DNA of 64,000 nucleotides, taken from NCBI GenBank assembly GCA_033002965.1, contig JAURVB010012933.1, positions 1 to 64,000 of the forward strand, in the 5' to 3' direction. Shown here piece by piece: positions 1 to 17,500 of the stretch. Under the pieces are notes generated by a model. The model saw only the letters and a list, made by a program, of their open reading frames with translations. It was not told the origin of the DNA and searched no databases. Position numbers and translations under genes: made by a program. Positions within the stretch are counted from its first letter, which is position 1; each line of letters begins with the position of its first letter. Source of the stretch: Piper betle (lineage: Eukaryota > Streptophyta > Magnoliopsida > Piperales > Piperaceae).

Positions 1-3223
<3,223 letters not shown>

Positions 3224-4129
3224 TTTTGCAAGTAATAGGGAAAGGTTGCGTAGTTGTAATGTGTTGGTAATGAATGCATATATGACTAGTTTCTTAACTT
3301 TTCTGATCAGAGTTCGGAAGTTTGCTTTCTCAAAGGAATTTTTCAAGCTATGAAGGTTAGTTTGATAACCATAATGTGTACATAATTTCCCTCTTTCACA
3401 AGTTCCATAAGAGCAAGAAGTCATTTTTAAACCAGCCGACCAGATAACGATTAATAAGAATTCAGAAGATATAAGCAAAGCAGTAAAATAGACGCTAAAG
3501 TTCTGTAGAGTGTAGATTATTCAACACAAACGATAACAACGAATAAGAACAAGATACTGGCCCTTCCACAAAAATATACGGTATATGCACATTGGAAAGT
3601 TCAGGAGAAACAAATGTTGTAAAGCATATGTACAATTTTCAACTTTTACAGCAAAGAATCCTCCTTAGTCCAATCAGGCATACCCCCAATCCAAGTTCAA
3701 CCTCTGCTTCTACCGGGAAATCCAAGGATGGTAAAAAGAATGAAACAATTGATCTCTGCATGAAGTAATTAAGCATTAAATTTGAAACAAATGACTCCCG
3801 CCTGACCAGTCTGCCTTTTCCCCGTCATTTTCTTAAAAAGCTGCATCTTCTTTTGGCTGCTATGCCAGGATCAAATCCCTCGCTGGAGCAAATGAAATGT
3901 TCCATATGTCATAGTAATCCACTTTAGCATTCAATCCAGTACTCTGGCTCTTTTTTCTTTTTTTTTTTTTTTGGGTCTCCCCTTTCTTATTTATATAGTT
4001 CTGATATTACTTTTCTTTTGTTTTTGTTTTTTTCCCCCATCTTTTGTCCCTGTTTGATATGAAAGCTGAAAACGAGAGGAAACATGATACTCTGTCCGAA
4101 GGGCCACAACTAAGATGGTGCTCTGGAGC
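3224..4129. other. 3' flank between convergent genes
   Basis: AT-rich sequence between the stop codons of the receptor kinase (plus strand) and the small conserved gene (minus strand). It presumably holds both 3' UTRs. A T-rich run lies at 3951-3973. I see no coding signal or repeat. Confidence 0.6.
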
Positions 4130-5605
4130 TCAGGTGCGATTAAGAGAAGAGAGCCACTCTTCCACGAACTTCTGGCTATCTGCGTCAATAGACAAGCTCT
4201 TCAGCAATCTGATAGAAGTATAACAAATAATGAAGCCGGTTTTCAACTACATCTGACTCTTATGTGAAACGAGTACAGATTTGTAGAAAAAATATCAATG
4301 TCAACAATAAAATAGAGAAATATAATGATTGTTATCTAAACAAAAAACACAATGGAAACACGTGCCAAACCAACAAACAATGTCCAGTAGTTTTTAATTC
4401 AAAGAATTCTTGGAACAATTTCTTTGTACAGTGTAATCTCTTTATGCCCTTCCCCCACGTTTACCATCTAAACTCTCAACCTTGACTTTTAAAGGGTAAT
4501 CCATATACGAACCAAACAGTACATTTTCTTATATTTTTTCGTTTAAAAAAACTGTGGTCATATTTTTCTCATATAATTCCATGCATCCTACATTCAGTTG
4601 CTATAAACGGCTAGAAAATCTTTGTTTGCATTGAAGGATTTAAGACTTCATTATCCTATAAAATACTATTTTAATAGCACAATAAAAATAAATTGAAAAT
4701 TTAAGTTTCTACTAATACCACCAATCTTCGTGCCAAAAAGTTTTCTACAGAAAAGCATACATAGAATTCCATAAATTATTCAGTTATGACTACTGCTCTT
4801 AAATTTTTTATTGCCAAAACTTGTTAAGTATCGCCCCGCAAATCAATCAGCTAGTGAAAATGGGTAGTACTTATTCACATCTTTCAAGTGCATGGAATCA
4901 ACATAAAATAGCGTGTATCACTTTTTTCCGCTGTTTTGAACTAGGCTTTCGACATGAAAAACCCAGCCCTAGTCTCTTTTTGTTTGAAAAAGGATAAACA
5001 GATCCATCAATAGAACTCTGCCAGGAATACTTAAATGCAGTTAATCAAACGTTAGATAAGCTTATGGCTCAAATAATGGGGAAAAATACTAATAATAACA
5101 CCACAGGCTCACCAAAAGAGAGCTCTTTCGCAAAGTTGGATGAGGCAATGGCACCCAAGACCCGGTTGCTGGAGTCATCTACCACCTCTGTACGACCACG
5201 GCCATAGCAGGGAACCAAAACAGCAAAACTGGTCTCTCCTTCATCATCACACAGAAAATCAGAGGCATGTGGTTCCAACCACCCGATTGACCAGTCCGAA
5301 TCATCAGACTCAGACCCAGACAAGCACCCACAATCAGAAGGCACCAAAACCATATCATATTCACGGTCGATAATTTGATCCTTCCTCCACTCCTCCCTGC
5401 TCTGCCATTTCCTCTTCACCCTTCTAGAAGAGGAGTGCATCCTCGTCCCCCCACCCAATGGAATCTTCACAGAGTCAGGCTCCCTAAGGCCAGACCCGAA
5501 TTCTGTGGCGGAGGCATTCAATGGAGAAGGAGTGGCATGAATGGGGGACTCAGTATCTTTCACTCCCGACAACCACCAAGACAAACGATTGAAGGCCACA
5601 GCCAT
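4130..5605 (-). CDS. Conserved plant protein of unknown function, two coding exons
   Basis: Coding exons on the minus strand: 5605-5113 and 4179-4130, 180 residues. The donor (GTGAGC after 5113) and acceptor (CAG before 4179) are in phase and join to a tail ending FVEEWLSSLNRT. The ATG at 5605 is the first in frame; the frame upstream meets a TGA. Visible features: N-terminal MAVAFNRLSWWLSG, a basic stretch (SSRRVKRKWQSREEWRKD), then an acidic block (SGSESDDSDWSIGWLEPH) before FAVLVPCYGRGR. I recall similar short plant proteins of unknown function with this layout, but cannot confirm a family name. No signal peptide or membrane segment. The intron (4180-5112) is plain AT-rich sequence. Confidence 0.75.
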
Positions 5606-6640
5606 TTGCAATCCCAATCAAAATTCAACTCCCCACTGCCCAATAGTTTCTTTCTGCTTTCTTGGCACGAGTTGCAGATTTCTTCTTCATGAATATGATG
5701 AATATATATGATATATGATACGGTTCCTGCCCAGGATCACAAATCAAAGAATTAGAAAACGGATTTAGTATCTTATCGTTATCTCACAGCAAGCAAAGTG
5801 CAAAAATTAATATCTCCGTTTCCCCAAATTAGATCTTTATTCTGCCAAATTAAGGCAACCAACCAAATACAATGAATTCCCATGGAAAAGATCCCAGCTT
5901 AGCAAGCGTATTCCCAAAAAAAAAAACAATTACCCAGCATAATCCTCTCCCTCTTTTTCTAAAAAATCCCAACTTTTTTAAAATAGAAAACATCAAAGCA
6001 CAGATAACAAAATCTTTTTTTCCTTGTGATATTCTATGATCCTCAATAGCCATTAAACGCAATTTAACTTCAAAAATTGTGCAAATAGCACCCAAAAAAA
6101 TGCCAGAAATTAATATCTCCATGTTGCTAAATTTAGCATTTTTTTGCCAAAATAAGACAATCGACTGCAGCAACAAAAAAACAAATAAATTCTCGAGCAT
6201 AACTAATTACTTTAAAAAATAAAAACCCAGAACATTACTTAAAAAAAGAAATTAAACTTATCTTCTCATTTATTGATCCACAACTACCAAATATCGACAC
6301 AAAAGAGTACAAACACAAAAAAGCAAAAACAAAAACAAAACAACTAGAACTAGAACAAAGCTCACCTTACTCAAAACCAACTCAAAATTCGTCGGGAAAA
6401 ATCTCAACTTTCACCAAATTCCGACCTGGACACTGCCAATCGAGACGATTGGAGGAACCAGGAACCCCGGAAATTCGTCGGTCACTCGTCGCCGTCGGGC
6501 TTCTTCCTCCGAAGCTCCCGATCATATACGCGCCGTGAAAATCCGCCCCCCATGCGGCATTTTTTATGTTTGATGCGATTTGATGATTAGCTTCGGGGCG
6601 AATCTTTGAACCGGGTTCGACGGCCACGATTCTAATAATG
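5606..6640 (-). promoter_or_regulatory. 5' leader with UTR intron for the gene at 4130-5605
   Basis: On the minus strand a donor (GTGAGC beginning at 6365) and an acceptor (CAG ending at 5727) bracket a T-rich intron of about 640 bp inside the 5' leader. The first leader exon would run from about 6366 to beyond 6600, where the sequence becomes moderately GC-rich. A 5' UTR intron is common in plant housekeeping genes. The transcription start is not determined. Confidence 0.5.
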
Positions 6641-9600
6641 CCTGCTTTCGGCCTCTCTCAACCGTTAGATATGACGGAGCCCCGTCCAATCATTGTACAC
6701 TTGAAAATAGTTATTTTTTCAATTGACATATTTTTCTTTATTTCCTGGACCCAATATTCGGCTATTTTAGATTCAGAAAAAATAGTATTTTTTCGTCTTA
6801 ATCAATAATTATTTGGATTTTGATAAATGACACGTCAGGAAATGGGACGAAGGGCGAAGGCCCAATCATTGCGTGTGTTTGCGGCGAGGGAAGTTGACAC
6901 GTACACGGCTGCCACGTCGGAGAACTGTATTGACGAAATTGCCCATGGTGTTGACCTGCAAGGGGTCGGTTTAACTTTAACCTTGGGCCGATCTTCGGAG
7001 AGGTGGCCGAATGCTGGATTAAGCTCAATAAAAGTTTCAGATCACAATCAAACTCCTGTATTATTGTGGATTTTTGGGAAAAATAATCCTGTTATTGTGC
7101 TAGCTTTGGACATAATATAAGTGGCCATTTTGATTGACCATGGAAGAGCTATTTCACTTTCTCGGCTAATTTTATTCAATTTGAGATTTGGTTTAATATG
7201 AAGACCAGTGCATGCAAAGTTCGTAGTTTTTTTTTTTTTAAATCATGGTGGATAGTGGATTTTCCATGTAAGGTGGCATGTATGCATTGGGTTGATGTCA
7301 GGTTGGGCCCAATATATTTTTGTCTCATCTTGTCCGTGACACAATTATTTTTTATTTTTTCTTTCTTTTAATGAGAAAACTTGGGTATCAAGTTTAGAAA
7401 TTGAAGACTTCCAAGTCAAAAATAAATAAATAAAATCAAAGACTCCAAAAAGTTGTGGCCTATCTTTTTCTTAATTAATTTTTTAAAATTTTTTTAATAA
7501 AAGCAAAGCCGAAGAAGAGGTCAAATGAAATTGAAGATAACTCATTTAGCTTACGAACCCCACACATTTAAAAGCTTTATTTTTTTTGTTCAACTTAATA
7601 GTCACTAATTAAGGTCCATTAAAATTGACTGTAATATTCAATCCCCTCATATTAGAATATTACACTAGCACTTGCGTTTATGAGAATATATAATCTATTT
7701 TTGCAAGACAAATGTTTTTTTATGATTAGGATAAAATAAATATAAATGACATAAAAATGTTCAATGATCAACTTTATTGAAATTAACATATATGTAATAT
7801 ATATATATATATATATATATTTGAAAATAGTTCTTTTACAATATATTTTGTCTTTAAATATTTTATAATTGCCTGTAAAATAGCCTGCCTGCGAGGCCTC
7901 TCAAATATATAAATATCCCTCTTCTTCTCATCTCAATAAAAAATAAATATGAGAAAATTGTTTTTGCACGTAAAGTATAGATATGTGGGTCACCTACGGT
8001 AATTATGACTGTTTTATACTCTTGTTTGGATATAATTTTGCTTAATCTACATATAAAATAATTAATTTAATATTATTTTTTATATAAAATATATTAAATA
8101 CAACTATTTTTTGTAATATTTACTACTTTACAAATTTTCATGTCATTTACGTTATTTACATACCAATCAAACAAAACCAAAGAATATCGATAAAAAAGAT
8201 AGTCCTGATTTATTTATTTCTCGGGTTTCTTATTTACTTAAATCAACTTTTATAATCACATTGGATATATATTGAGACTTGCATGCATCAACCATATTAT
8301 TAACAACAGTTCAAGTAGCTAGGAATCATGAATCTCTCGGATCTCACACCTAAAAACATGTTGGATCTATAATTTAAAAACTTTGGATAGGGATTCGGCT
8401 TGTATGTCCTGAAGTGGAGTTGATACTGCACCGGCTCGAAGATACTCAATTAGATAAATAAAAAAGTGTATAAAATTATTATATATTGCACTTTTAATAT
8501 TTAAAATAGATAAATATATAATCTGCATAAGTTAAAATTATAGATTCAGCTATTTTAAAATAAAAATAGTATATTTTGATGACCTTTGTTACTTTACCTT
8601 GAGAGGTCAATTATAAAATTAATCATTAATAAAATTTTATTCGATAAGCTATAAAATAAAACTGACTCAATGAAATTTTAGAGTAAAAAATGAAACCGAA
8701 CAATATGAAGCTCGCGAGCTAATTTGGACTTTGCAAAAATACAGCACTAAATGACAACCACTATCAAAAGCTGTAATTTAAAACAAGCGATGATTTGTTT
8801 TAACTTACAAAGTCACATAAATCTGGTTCATCTACCTTAGAACAACGTCTGGTGCATTTTATAAACTATATATAAGAGCTAGCCTATATGCATCAAAATG
8901 ACAGAGTAGGAACCTGATATACAAATTGTCAAAATTTGTGGCTGGAATAATGATCTACAACTCATGGCTTTAAATAAGACAGTAAGTAGTTGTTAGCCCC
9001 ATTAAATAGGCTCACATGCTCTAATATAATCAATATATCATTCTCTGGGTAGTTGGCTGCTACGTGTAGTCAGAATTCTCCAAATTAACACGTGCTACAC
9101 ACTAATTACATTACCCTAACCCAAGGTTTTAAACATTTTTTTCAGTTTAATGGTGATCTCCTCAAGAGAGCTTTCCCACGTGTCTATCGGAAGCTGGCTG
9201 GTCAAATATTGTCGGCTAATGGAATCTGATAAGAGGAAGAAACGTATCAAACTCTTAAATGTGCATCAAATTTTGGACAATAACTTGTACAAGTTCCCAA
9301 ATTTTGCCGTGCAAATCCGAATACTTGCTCCCTCTCTTGGTTCCTGGCAAGGCATGTATTGGGTTGTTTTGTTCAAAGGGAAATTCCGTAGGGACTGCGT
9401 CAATTTGACGGGGATGGCTAAGCACTTAGTGCACGTGATAAGGATTGTCTAAAAGTCCGCTCATTTTTGTGCTCGTCTTGTTGGCATCAAAGCTAGCAGG
9501 CAGTGCCATATTGCACTTGACATTCTTCCTCAACTTATCGATGAACAAATACGGGTATTTCCATCTTAAGATCTTTATTTCGATTACCGAATAAAATTTG

Positions 9601-10590
9601 ACATGTGTTACTTTACTAGCATGGAGCATGCAGGCGAGAGGCATTAAACTGGCAATTTCTTTTACAAAACTGCCCCTGCAACCTTTAGAGTTGGACTTTT
9701 TTTAATCCGAGAAAACATTTAGTCGACTAATTACACCATTTAAAGATCTAACATATTAGAATTGCAATAAGCTTTTCGTAATTTTTGAAGCCCATTCACA
9801 TAGCAGCACAAAAGAGGCCCACCTATCGGCCTTTTAAAGCCCGTTAAGGGAAGCCTTTTATGATTATAGCGCAGCTCGTGTGCTTGATAAGCAGCCATAA
9901 TGTGACGCTAAGTTTCCAGCTTAATAAAACTTTGAAGTGCCGTGCTTAAACGGAGACGCTAAAGATTATTATTATTATTATTGTGAGGTAAAACCGAGAT
10001 CAAGCTTGAGGCCGCACACACAAATACAGGGTTCCTTGATGATCTCAAACAAATATCTTCTTAGGGTCCCTTTGATTTGATTGACATGAAAGTTACATGG
10101 ATATTTTAAAATAAACATAATATATTATATATATATATAAATAATATTAACTAAATTATTTTTCTAAATTAAATATAATTATATTTAAATTAAAACATAA
10201 AATAATCGTAATAATACCCGTATACACTTCTCGTGATATCTTCTTAGGGTCCTTTGATTTGAGTGACATGATAGTTATATGATAATTTTAAAATAAATAT
10301 AATATATATATATAAATAGTTTTAATTAATTATATTTAAATTAAAATATAAAATAATCATAATTTATTATCTTAAGAAATAAAAAAGAAAATAATTTTCT
10401 TATATATAAGATCATATTGAATTCAACCAGACTAATTGACCGACAAATCCAGATAAATAAAAATAATTATATCATGTATCGCATAAATTTAAATTTTTCG
10501 TACACTTAAAACTTTACGTTTATTTTATAAAATAGAATAAAATTAAATTAAATAAAACCAAATTAGAACCTAATACGATCCCTAAATTTT
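6641..10590. other. AT-rich intergenic region
   Basis: Mostly low-complexity AT-rich DNA with T- and A-runs, an (AT)n tract near 7797-7820 and a tandem duplication near 10053-10390. An open frame at 9150-9452 (100 codons) starts with ATG but resembles no family I know. A 97-codon frame at 6827-7120 is likewise unsupported. No element boundaries were recognised. Confidence 0.6.
10053..10390. repeat. Two-copy tandem duplication, period about 183 bp
   Basis: The string ATATCTTCTTAGGG at 10053 recurs at 10236. The following about 130 bp match closely (TTTGATTTGA.TGACATGA.AGTTA, then ATATTTAAATTAAAA.ATAAAATAATC). The copies differ by scattered substitutions and small indels in the AT-rich part. 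Confidence 0.7.
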
Positions 10591-11517
10591 GGGAACGTGG
10601 ATGGTTCGCAGTTGCAATATTCCAAAAAACGTGGACCAGCCGCGCCGCCTACAACTTTAGCTGTTTTCCACGCCGCCTCGCCCTCCTCCGCAGCGCCCGC
10701 TCCGCCGCGTCCCGATACGGCGGGAGTCCGGCCACAAGCAAGCCCCCGTCTTTTCTCCCGCCCGCCGCTCCCCCGGCGGATTTTGGCTCGGCTTCGATTG
10801 CATGCCCTTTTAGAAGTTCGCCCGGTATGGGAACCGTGCGGGCTGTGCATTTTGATTTTTTTTTTGTTGGGGATTTTCGGGGGTTTGGGGGGAAAATGCG
10901 TTTGATTTTAGGTGAATCATGCTTGACATGGTCTTAATTTCAGTGTAATTAGGCGTTTCTTGTTCCTTGGCCGGCGATGAATCGGCTGAAATCTGAGTTT
11001 TCTTAATGTTCATGTAGAAGTCATTTTTCGAAGTATTGCTCTGTAGGAAATTTTAAACAAAACTGTTCTCTTGTTGCAAAAAAAGGATAACAGAAGTAGG
11101 GTATTGATTACGTAATTTAAAGTGTTATGGCAAACGATGGTGGCGCTCGAATTGCTGCTGATAGATGTGATGTTATTTGAATTGACTGTAGAATCTTCTG
11201 TTATGGATTCTGTAATCTATACTTGTGGTCTTGGTGTTCCTGCTGGTTGAACTCAATTCTCTACGTTATCTAAATTATTAGGCTTCATTAGTTTACTAAT
11301 TTGTTAAAAAGGTCGTAACTATTTGAAACTGTGTCTAAGCCATCTCAGAGGGCCCACTTTGGCATAGGAAATGGAAGTAGAGGTGAAGAAACTGTTGTTG
11401 ACCTTTTTTGTTTTTGCAAAGTTAATTCTGATTAGTATCTCATATTTAACAGGTTTTAAGGCGGAACAAGGTTATTTAACTGGGCACCTTTCTGGTTGTA
11501 GTACTTATTTTCTCAAA
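10591..11517 (+). promoter_or_regulatory. GC-rich promoter/5' leader of the MSL gene
   Basis: A sharp GC-rich island (about 10610-10850) in AT-rich surroundings, upstream of a leader intron. A good acceptor (TTTAACAG ending at 11452) sits 65 bp before the chosen ATG at 11518, implying a 5' UTR intron. Frames in the island look like compositional accidents. Confidence 0.45.
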
Positions 11518-14500
11518 ATGGCTACCTTTAGCACATTGCAGTTGTCATATGAATTGGGAATTTTTAGTAGTCATGCAGACTGTCGATGCTCTAACCACCT
11601 AAGGGTAATTTCTGGTCATCTTCTCTTAAGGTCAAGACAATATTATACGCTACTGAATTGATGAATTTGTGAAGAATCTAAATTTTTATTCGTGGTCCAT
11701 ATTTCTGTTATTTTGAAGGGTATTATAAGAAAGAACCGTGCATGCCATTTGGATGTTTCCCTCTCCTCTTGTGCAGTGGTATGTATTCAGTTTGCCTTTA
11801 TAATCATCATTGCAGGAGGTGTTCTATTTATTTATTTATTTATTTTTAATACATTTTTGCGTCTGCCTTTTATGTGATGGCAAGTTGTTTTGTGGCGAAT
11901 TTCAATATTGTCACCTTAACTTTGGTAGCTTGAAGCCCGGAAAGAGATTAAGTTGTTTTGGAAAATGTATGCTCGTGAGATGAACCACATAGTGAGGCAT
12001 TAGCTTACTTTATGTTGTGATGGGAGTGTTTGTTTGATGATTTTATATAAAGTGGTGTGTAGGATTGTGTCATTGTTTTCCAAGTGAAAGTAATCAATTG
12101 GTGATCGAGTAGAACTGTAGAACTCTGTCTGCCAATCCCATCCTTGTTGGGGCAATGTGCAAACGATAATTGCGATGTTGTTGATGGTAAACGCTGGAAC
12201 GACGGTAGTGGTCACTTTATGATATGGATTCTATCACCCCGTTTGCTCTACCTTTCTCAATTTTTGCATTGGTCTAGGAAGCCGTCTTTAATAGCTAATA
12301 TTGGCTTTAATGGTGCATATTTTATTATAGCCTTCATTACAGTAGCTATTCGTGACAACGGTAGAGCTTCCTTCTTTAATTTATTTATCTTGCAAATTCA
12401 GAGACGGGAAGCTTGGAGATTGCATTTTTCATGGAGATATAGAAAGAGACATAGGTTCCCTTCTTTGAGGGCAGGTGCTTTTACATGCCGCTCTTCTATT
12501 CTTCCTAGTGGAGCAAGTGATATTCCCATTATGAAAGCTGCTGCAGTGGCCCTGACAAAGTATGCTTTTCTATTCATGTTGCCTTCTTTAGATGATTGGT
12601 GATGAGTATGTACTTGACATTAACTGCATTTTGATTTATAAGATAGTGTCACTTGTTATGATTTCTTTTTATTCTTATGTTTTGAGATGGGAATCAAATT
12701 GCTCAAATTGAGAACCGCCTGTACTATAGCATGGCCTTTTTTTGTTAACGATGTCCTTAAGAATGTGAATTGTTCATTCAGTTCTGAAACTCTACTATCC
12801 AATCATATGTAATAGAAAGAAAGGGGGAATGCTTTCATTCATTTTTGAGTATGTTGCTCTGCCAATTTGATGCTCTTTCTCTATGTACTACTTTATCTAA
12901 AAGTACAATAATATATGTAATACAGATCATACAATGCTTTACATGGGAAACCTTTATTACTTCAACTGATTCCAGCTTTGGGAGTTATTGCCTTTGCCGT
13001 GTGGGGTTTGGGGCCCTTTGTGCGCTTGAGCAGGAAAATGCTTTTCCATGTATGTGTTCTACAAATCATTTTATGGCACTAGCTGTTTTGCACCTTTTTG
13101 AATCAAGTCATTATATTGTTTGCCGATGTTATCTTCTTGTTTTTTACATCCTACTTCTTCTTTCAGCGAAATGATAATAGTTGGAAAAAGAGCAGTACAT
13201 ATTATGTATTGATGTCCTATCTTCAGCCTATGCTTTTGTGGATTGGAGCTACACTTATTTGCAGGTCTTTTAGTTTTAAAATTTGCATTTTCCTTTCATG
13301 GAAAGAGAGATAAATCTATGGCTGTTATCATATAATTGTTTTACCTGCTTCCTATTTTTTTTCCAGGGTTCTAGATCCGGTTGTTCTTCCAACTGAAGCT
13401 AGCCAAGTTGTAAAGCAAAGGCTGCTGAATTTTGTGAGATCATTGTCTACTGTGCTGGCTTTTGCCTATTGTTTGTCTAGGTTAGTGTACTCCTTTTGTG
13501 AATTTGAGCAATACCTTTAACAAATGTAGAGCTCTTATTGACGATGTGTGTAAAGTTTCTGGCACATATGTATGTCCGTTATTACACAAACTATTATATG
13601 ATTAACTGTTGAAGATATTTGAATAAATCATGCATCTTAACTTTCTGTATCAAAGTTGGATCATTGGTAAGTGTTTTTCGTTCCTGCTTTAAGAGTAGGG
13701 ACCCTTTTTTGTAATGGCTTGGATTTGTTACCAAGTGGAATGGTAATATGTCTTGATTATGTGTTACCTTTCTTATTATGGATAGTATTGCAGTATATTC
13801 CTTAAGTTGACTTATATAGTTGAATTTTCTAGCACATGCTTTACTTTGCTCTGTGTTCTTTTGATCTTATATGTACTTTGCTTTTGGGTTGTTGTTTGAT
13901 GCACAGTTCATGTATGAATGGTAAAGTATGATTTTTTCAATTATGTCTTGCCTTATATTGCTATCACTTATGGTGTTTATCTCTTATGCAGCCTGATCCA
14001 ACAATCCCAGAAGTTCTTTATGGAGGGAAATGATTCTACTAATACCAGAAATGTGCGTTGTTCTTGCTTTGAATGGTGTAAACAATTATAAATTTTATAG
14101 ATAATATGTATTTCTTGACATGATCATTTTTAAGATGCTTATTTATATTCCATTTTAGGCGTGTAGAAGCATACTTTGTCAGGCTTTTATTAGCTCTCAT
14201 ACTAAAGCCTTTTAAAAAAAATTTTTTAAAGAATGTGAAATTTTTAAGTACATTAATTATTTGAATGATTCTATGTGTCTGTAAACAGACAGATAATTTT
14301 GTTGATCTAAGGATTTATTCAAGTCCATGCACAGGAACTTTGTGATGTTTTTTGGTTTTTTACCTAGACTTAAAGCTTTAATTATTTGATGCATTTTGAA
14401 AGCCCTTTTTTGTCATTTAACTATAGCATAGGACCCAAAAATTAGGCCCTGTATACCAGATCTTGGCTTCCTTTGGTTATTGCCATTCTTATGCAAGGTT

Positions 14501-17500
14501 TGCAATATCGGATTTCTGTTTTGTTTCAGACCTCGGTAAATCTGGAATTTCGGAGAAGTATCGGAGGAATTTTGGAGAATTTGGAATTTTTAAAATGTGT
14601 AAATATGCATTTTAGATACATAAATTGTCATGTAAATATCATAGAAAACATAAATATATAGATTTGATGTGGAAAAGACGACATAAGCCAATGTTTTTAA
14701 ATCCATAAGGCTGATACACATTTAAGTGCACATAAATATTAAACCATACAAATACTATTGGTCAAATATTTTGAAACATAACACTTAATTGATAGGAGAA
14801 AGGCATAACACTTAACAAAGGAAGACTTAACACTCAATCAATAGAAAGAAGAAGTCCTATGCGGATCAATATAACCACCCTAGCATGGGAATAGGAATTC
14901 CGTTTCGCCTCTATTTCCATTTCGGCATTCTGCCTGAATAGGAATTCTGGCGGCGGAATTTTGCGGAATGCAAACCATGCTCCTATGAGATCAAGAGATT
15001 GTTGAATGTCTCGTGAAGAAATAATAAAATAAAATTACTAAAAAGACGATGCAATCTTCTCCCGGATTTGTCTTGCATCTTAGTGGAAGTGTTACTTCTA
15101 GTTGTGCTCTTGCCTTGATAGCATTAATTATGTTTGTTATCTTTTTATTTAGTTGCATGGAAATTTAACGATACCAGGTTCGTATGTATCAAAGCTTATA
15201 ACTTGGTTTAGTTTTGGTTTGGAATTTTTTTTCTTTTTTTTTGTGCGGATGGGATATGAACTTCTCAATACTTTATATGCAAAGTCTTAACTAAAATAAT
15301 ATAAGTGTTAATGCAAACTTTTTTGGTCCTTGGCAACTCGAGGTATATTTGGCTTTTGTTTGTTTGGTTGAAGAGCAAACTTGAGGACCTCAGGGGTGCA
15401 TGTTATCGCTAATAACTTTGGGCAAGGATGATTTGAAAAGTTTTTCTTTTTATAGATGTAAATGAAAAGTTCTGGTTTTTTAATTGCAAATGCATTTGTT
15501 CATGCTTAAAGATTCTTTGTATTGTTTATTTGTTTGCGTTTCTAACTCAAATATTGACCTTGCAAATTTGCTAATAATTCTGTTGTTTACAGATGGGTTT
15601 TGACTTTGCCGGAAAAGCTGTGTACACTGCCGTATGGGTTGCAGCTGTTTCATTATTCATGGAGCTTCTTGGTTTCTCTACACAGAAATGGATTACTGCT
15701 GGTGGTCTTGGGACTGTTCTACTCACTCTTGCTGGCCGTGAGGTTTGTATTATATTTTCATATTAGATCTTTATTAGCTTCTATAGTGAATGCATGTTTT
15801 AATAGAGAATGATGTCTATGTATTTGCAATAGAATGAGTTTTAAGTCATATATATGCATTAATTAGTTTATATTGTTGTGCAGATATTCACAAATTTTCT
15901 TTCTAGTGTGATGATACATGCAGCAAGGCCTTTTGTTCTGAATGAATGGATCCAAACTAAGATTGAAGGCTATGAAGTGTCTGGTACCGTGGAGGTTTGT
16001 GTAAAACTATACTTTTAGTTTCAAATCTTTACCTTGGCCTTGCTGATTGAACAGAGGGAGATATTTTTGTGTGCAAGTTGTAATTGATTAAGTTGAGAGT
16101 TTTTGCGTTGGATTCGCTTATGGAGTCTGAGATGAATTTGTCAATTGCTTTTGTCATAAAACTTCCTGTGACTCCTATCACATGCACACTTGATGTTCTG
16201 TTTCTTTCCTGCCAAAGCTTTATTATGACATATTTAAACCTGAATTTCAGCATGTAGGTTGGTGGTCTCCAACGATTATAAGAGGTGAAGACCGCGAGGC
16301 AGTTCACATTCCAAATCATAAGTTCACGGTGAATGTTGTACGCAACCTCAGTCAAAAGACGCACTGGCGTATTAAAACCCATCTTGCTATTAGTCACTTA
16401 GATGTCAATAAGATTAGCGTAAGCTTTTCCCCTCCTTATGATCAGCTTTTGTTTATAGCTATTATTTGTCAATTGGTTTCCAAATTTTATTTTGGCTTCA
16501 ATTTTCAGAATATTGTGGCAGACATGCGGAAAGTTATGTCTAAGAATCCTCAGGTTGAGCAGCAGAGGTTACACAGAAGGGTATTTTTGGACAATATTGA
16601 CCCTGAGAATCAAGCTCTTCTTGTAAGTGGCTTTTTTCATTACAGTTGTAGCATATATTGGAACAAATGTATTGTAGCTTCTAGTGCAGCATGATTCTTG
16701 CTTAGCTAGGAAGTTAGGTGGTGTAATACATGGTGCAATCTAATTCACACGGGGGTGGGTTTGGGCCATGTATTGAAAACAATTGTTGGTTAAGTGTGTT
16801 TTTGGTTGTTATATATTTGTATTCACCTCTTAACGAAACTCCTATCTCGTTCAACAAAAAGTAGAAATGAATTTACAAATGTGAGTTTAATTCAAAGTTC
16901 TTTCTTCTTTAAGTAGGCCAGTTGTAAAACTGCTGACATAATGCAACCAGCCTGTCAAAACTGAAGTGATTATGATTGTCCACTGTTACATGAATTTCAT
17001 TCATTGTGGAAACCAAGTGAATTCAGTTCAGGCATTTAACTTTTGCATTTTAATTCACTACAATACCATTCAAATCCAGTGCTTCATATGTGGGAATAAT
17101 GTTCACTTTAAAACATGCCCCTTACTGATACATATTAATTGCCGAGGTAAATATTTGTATGGCGATTTGACCCGCTTTTACTGGGCCTGTTTCAGATTAT
17201 GATTTCCTGTTTTGTTAAGACATCACACTTTGAGGAATATCTGTGTGTCAAGGTAAGATGATCTTATTGTTTATTAGTTTTCATTTTTTTATTGTTTATT
17301 CATTTTCATTTTTCTCTAGCAAAACTTGAAGTTGATACCCATTAGTAGTTTTATTTTATCTATCATGAATGCTTACATCATTGAGTATTTTTATTGAGAA
17401 ACAGGAAGCAATTTTATTGGATCTTCTCAGGGTTATTAGTCATCATCGTGCACGTCTTGCCACCCCTATCCGCACAATACAAAAGATATATGGTGATGCC

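Noticed and set aside
5606..5617. Extending the small conserved protein to a TTG at 5617
   Set aside because: Non-ATG start; the ATG at 5605 is in frame and an upstream TGA closes the frame. The same reasoning fixed starts at 34418 and 58160.
9150..9452. 100-codon plus-strand frame with ATG
   Set aside because: No similarity to anything I know, AT-rich surroundings, no supporting splice or promoter signals.
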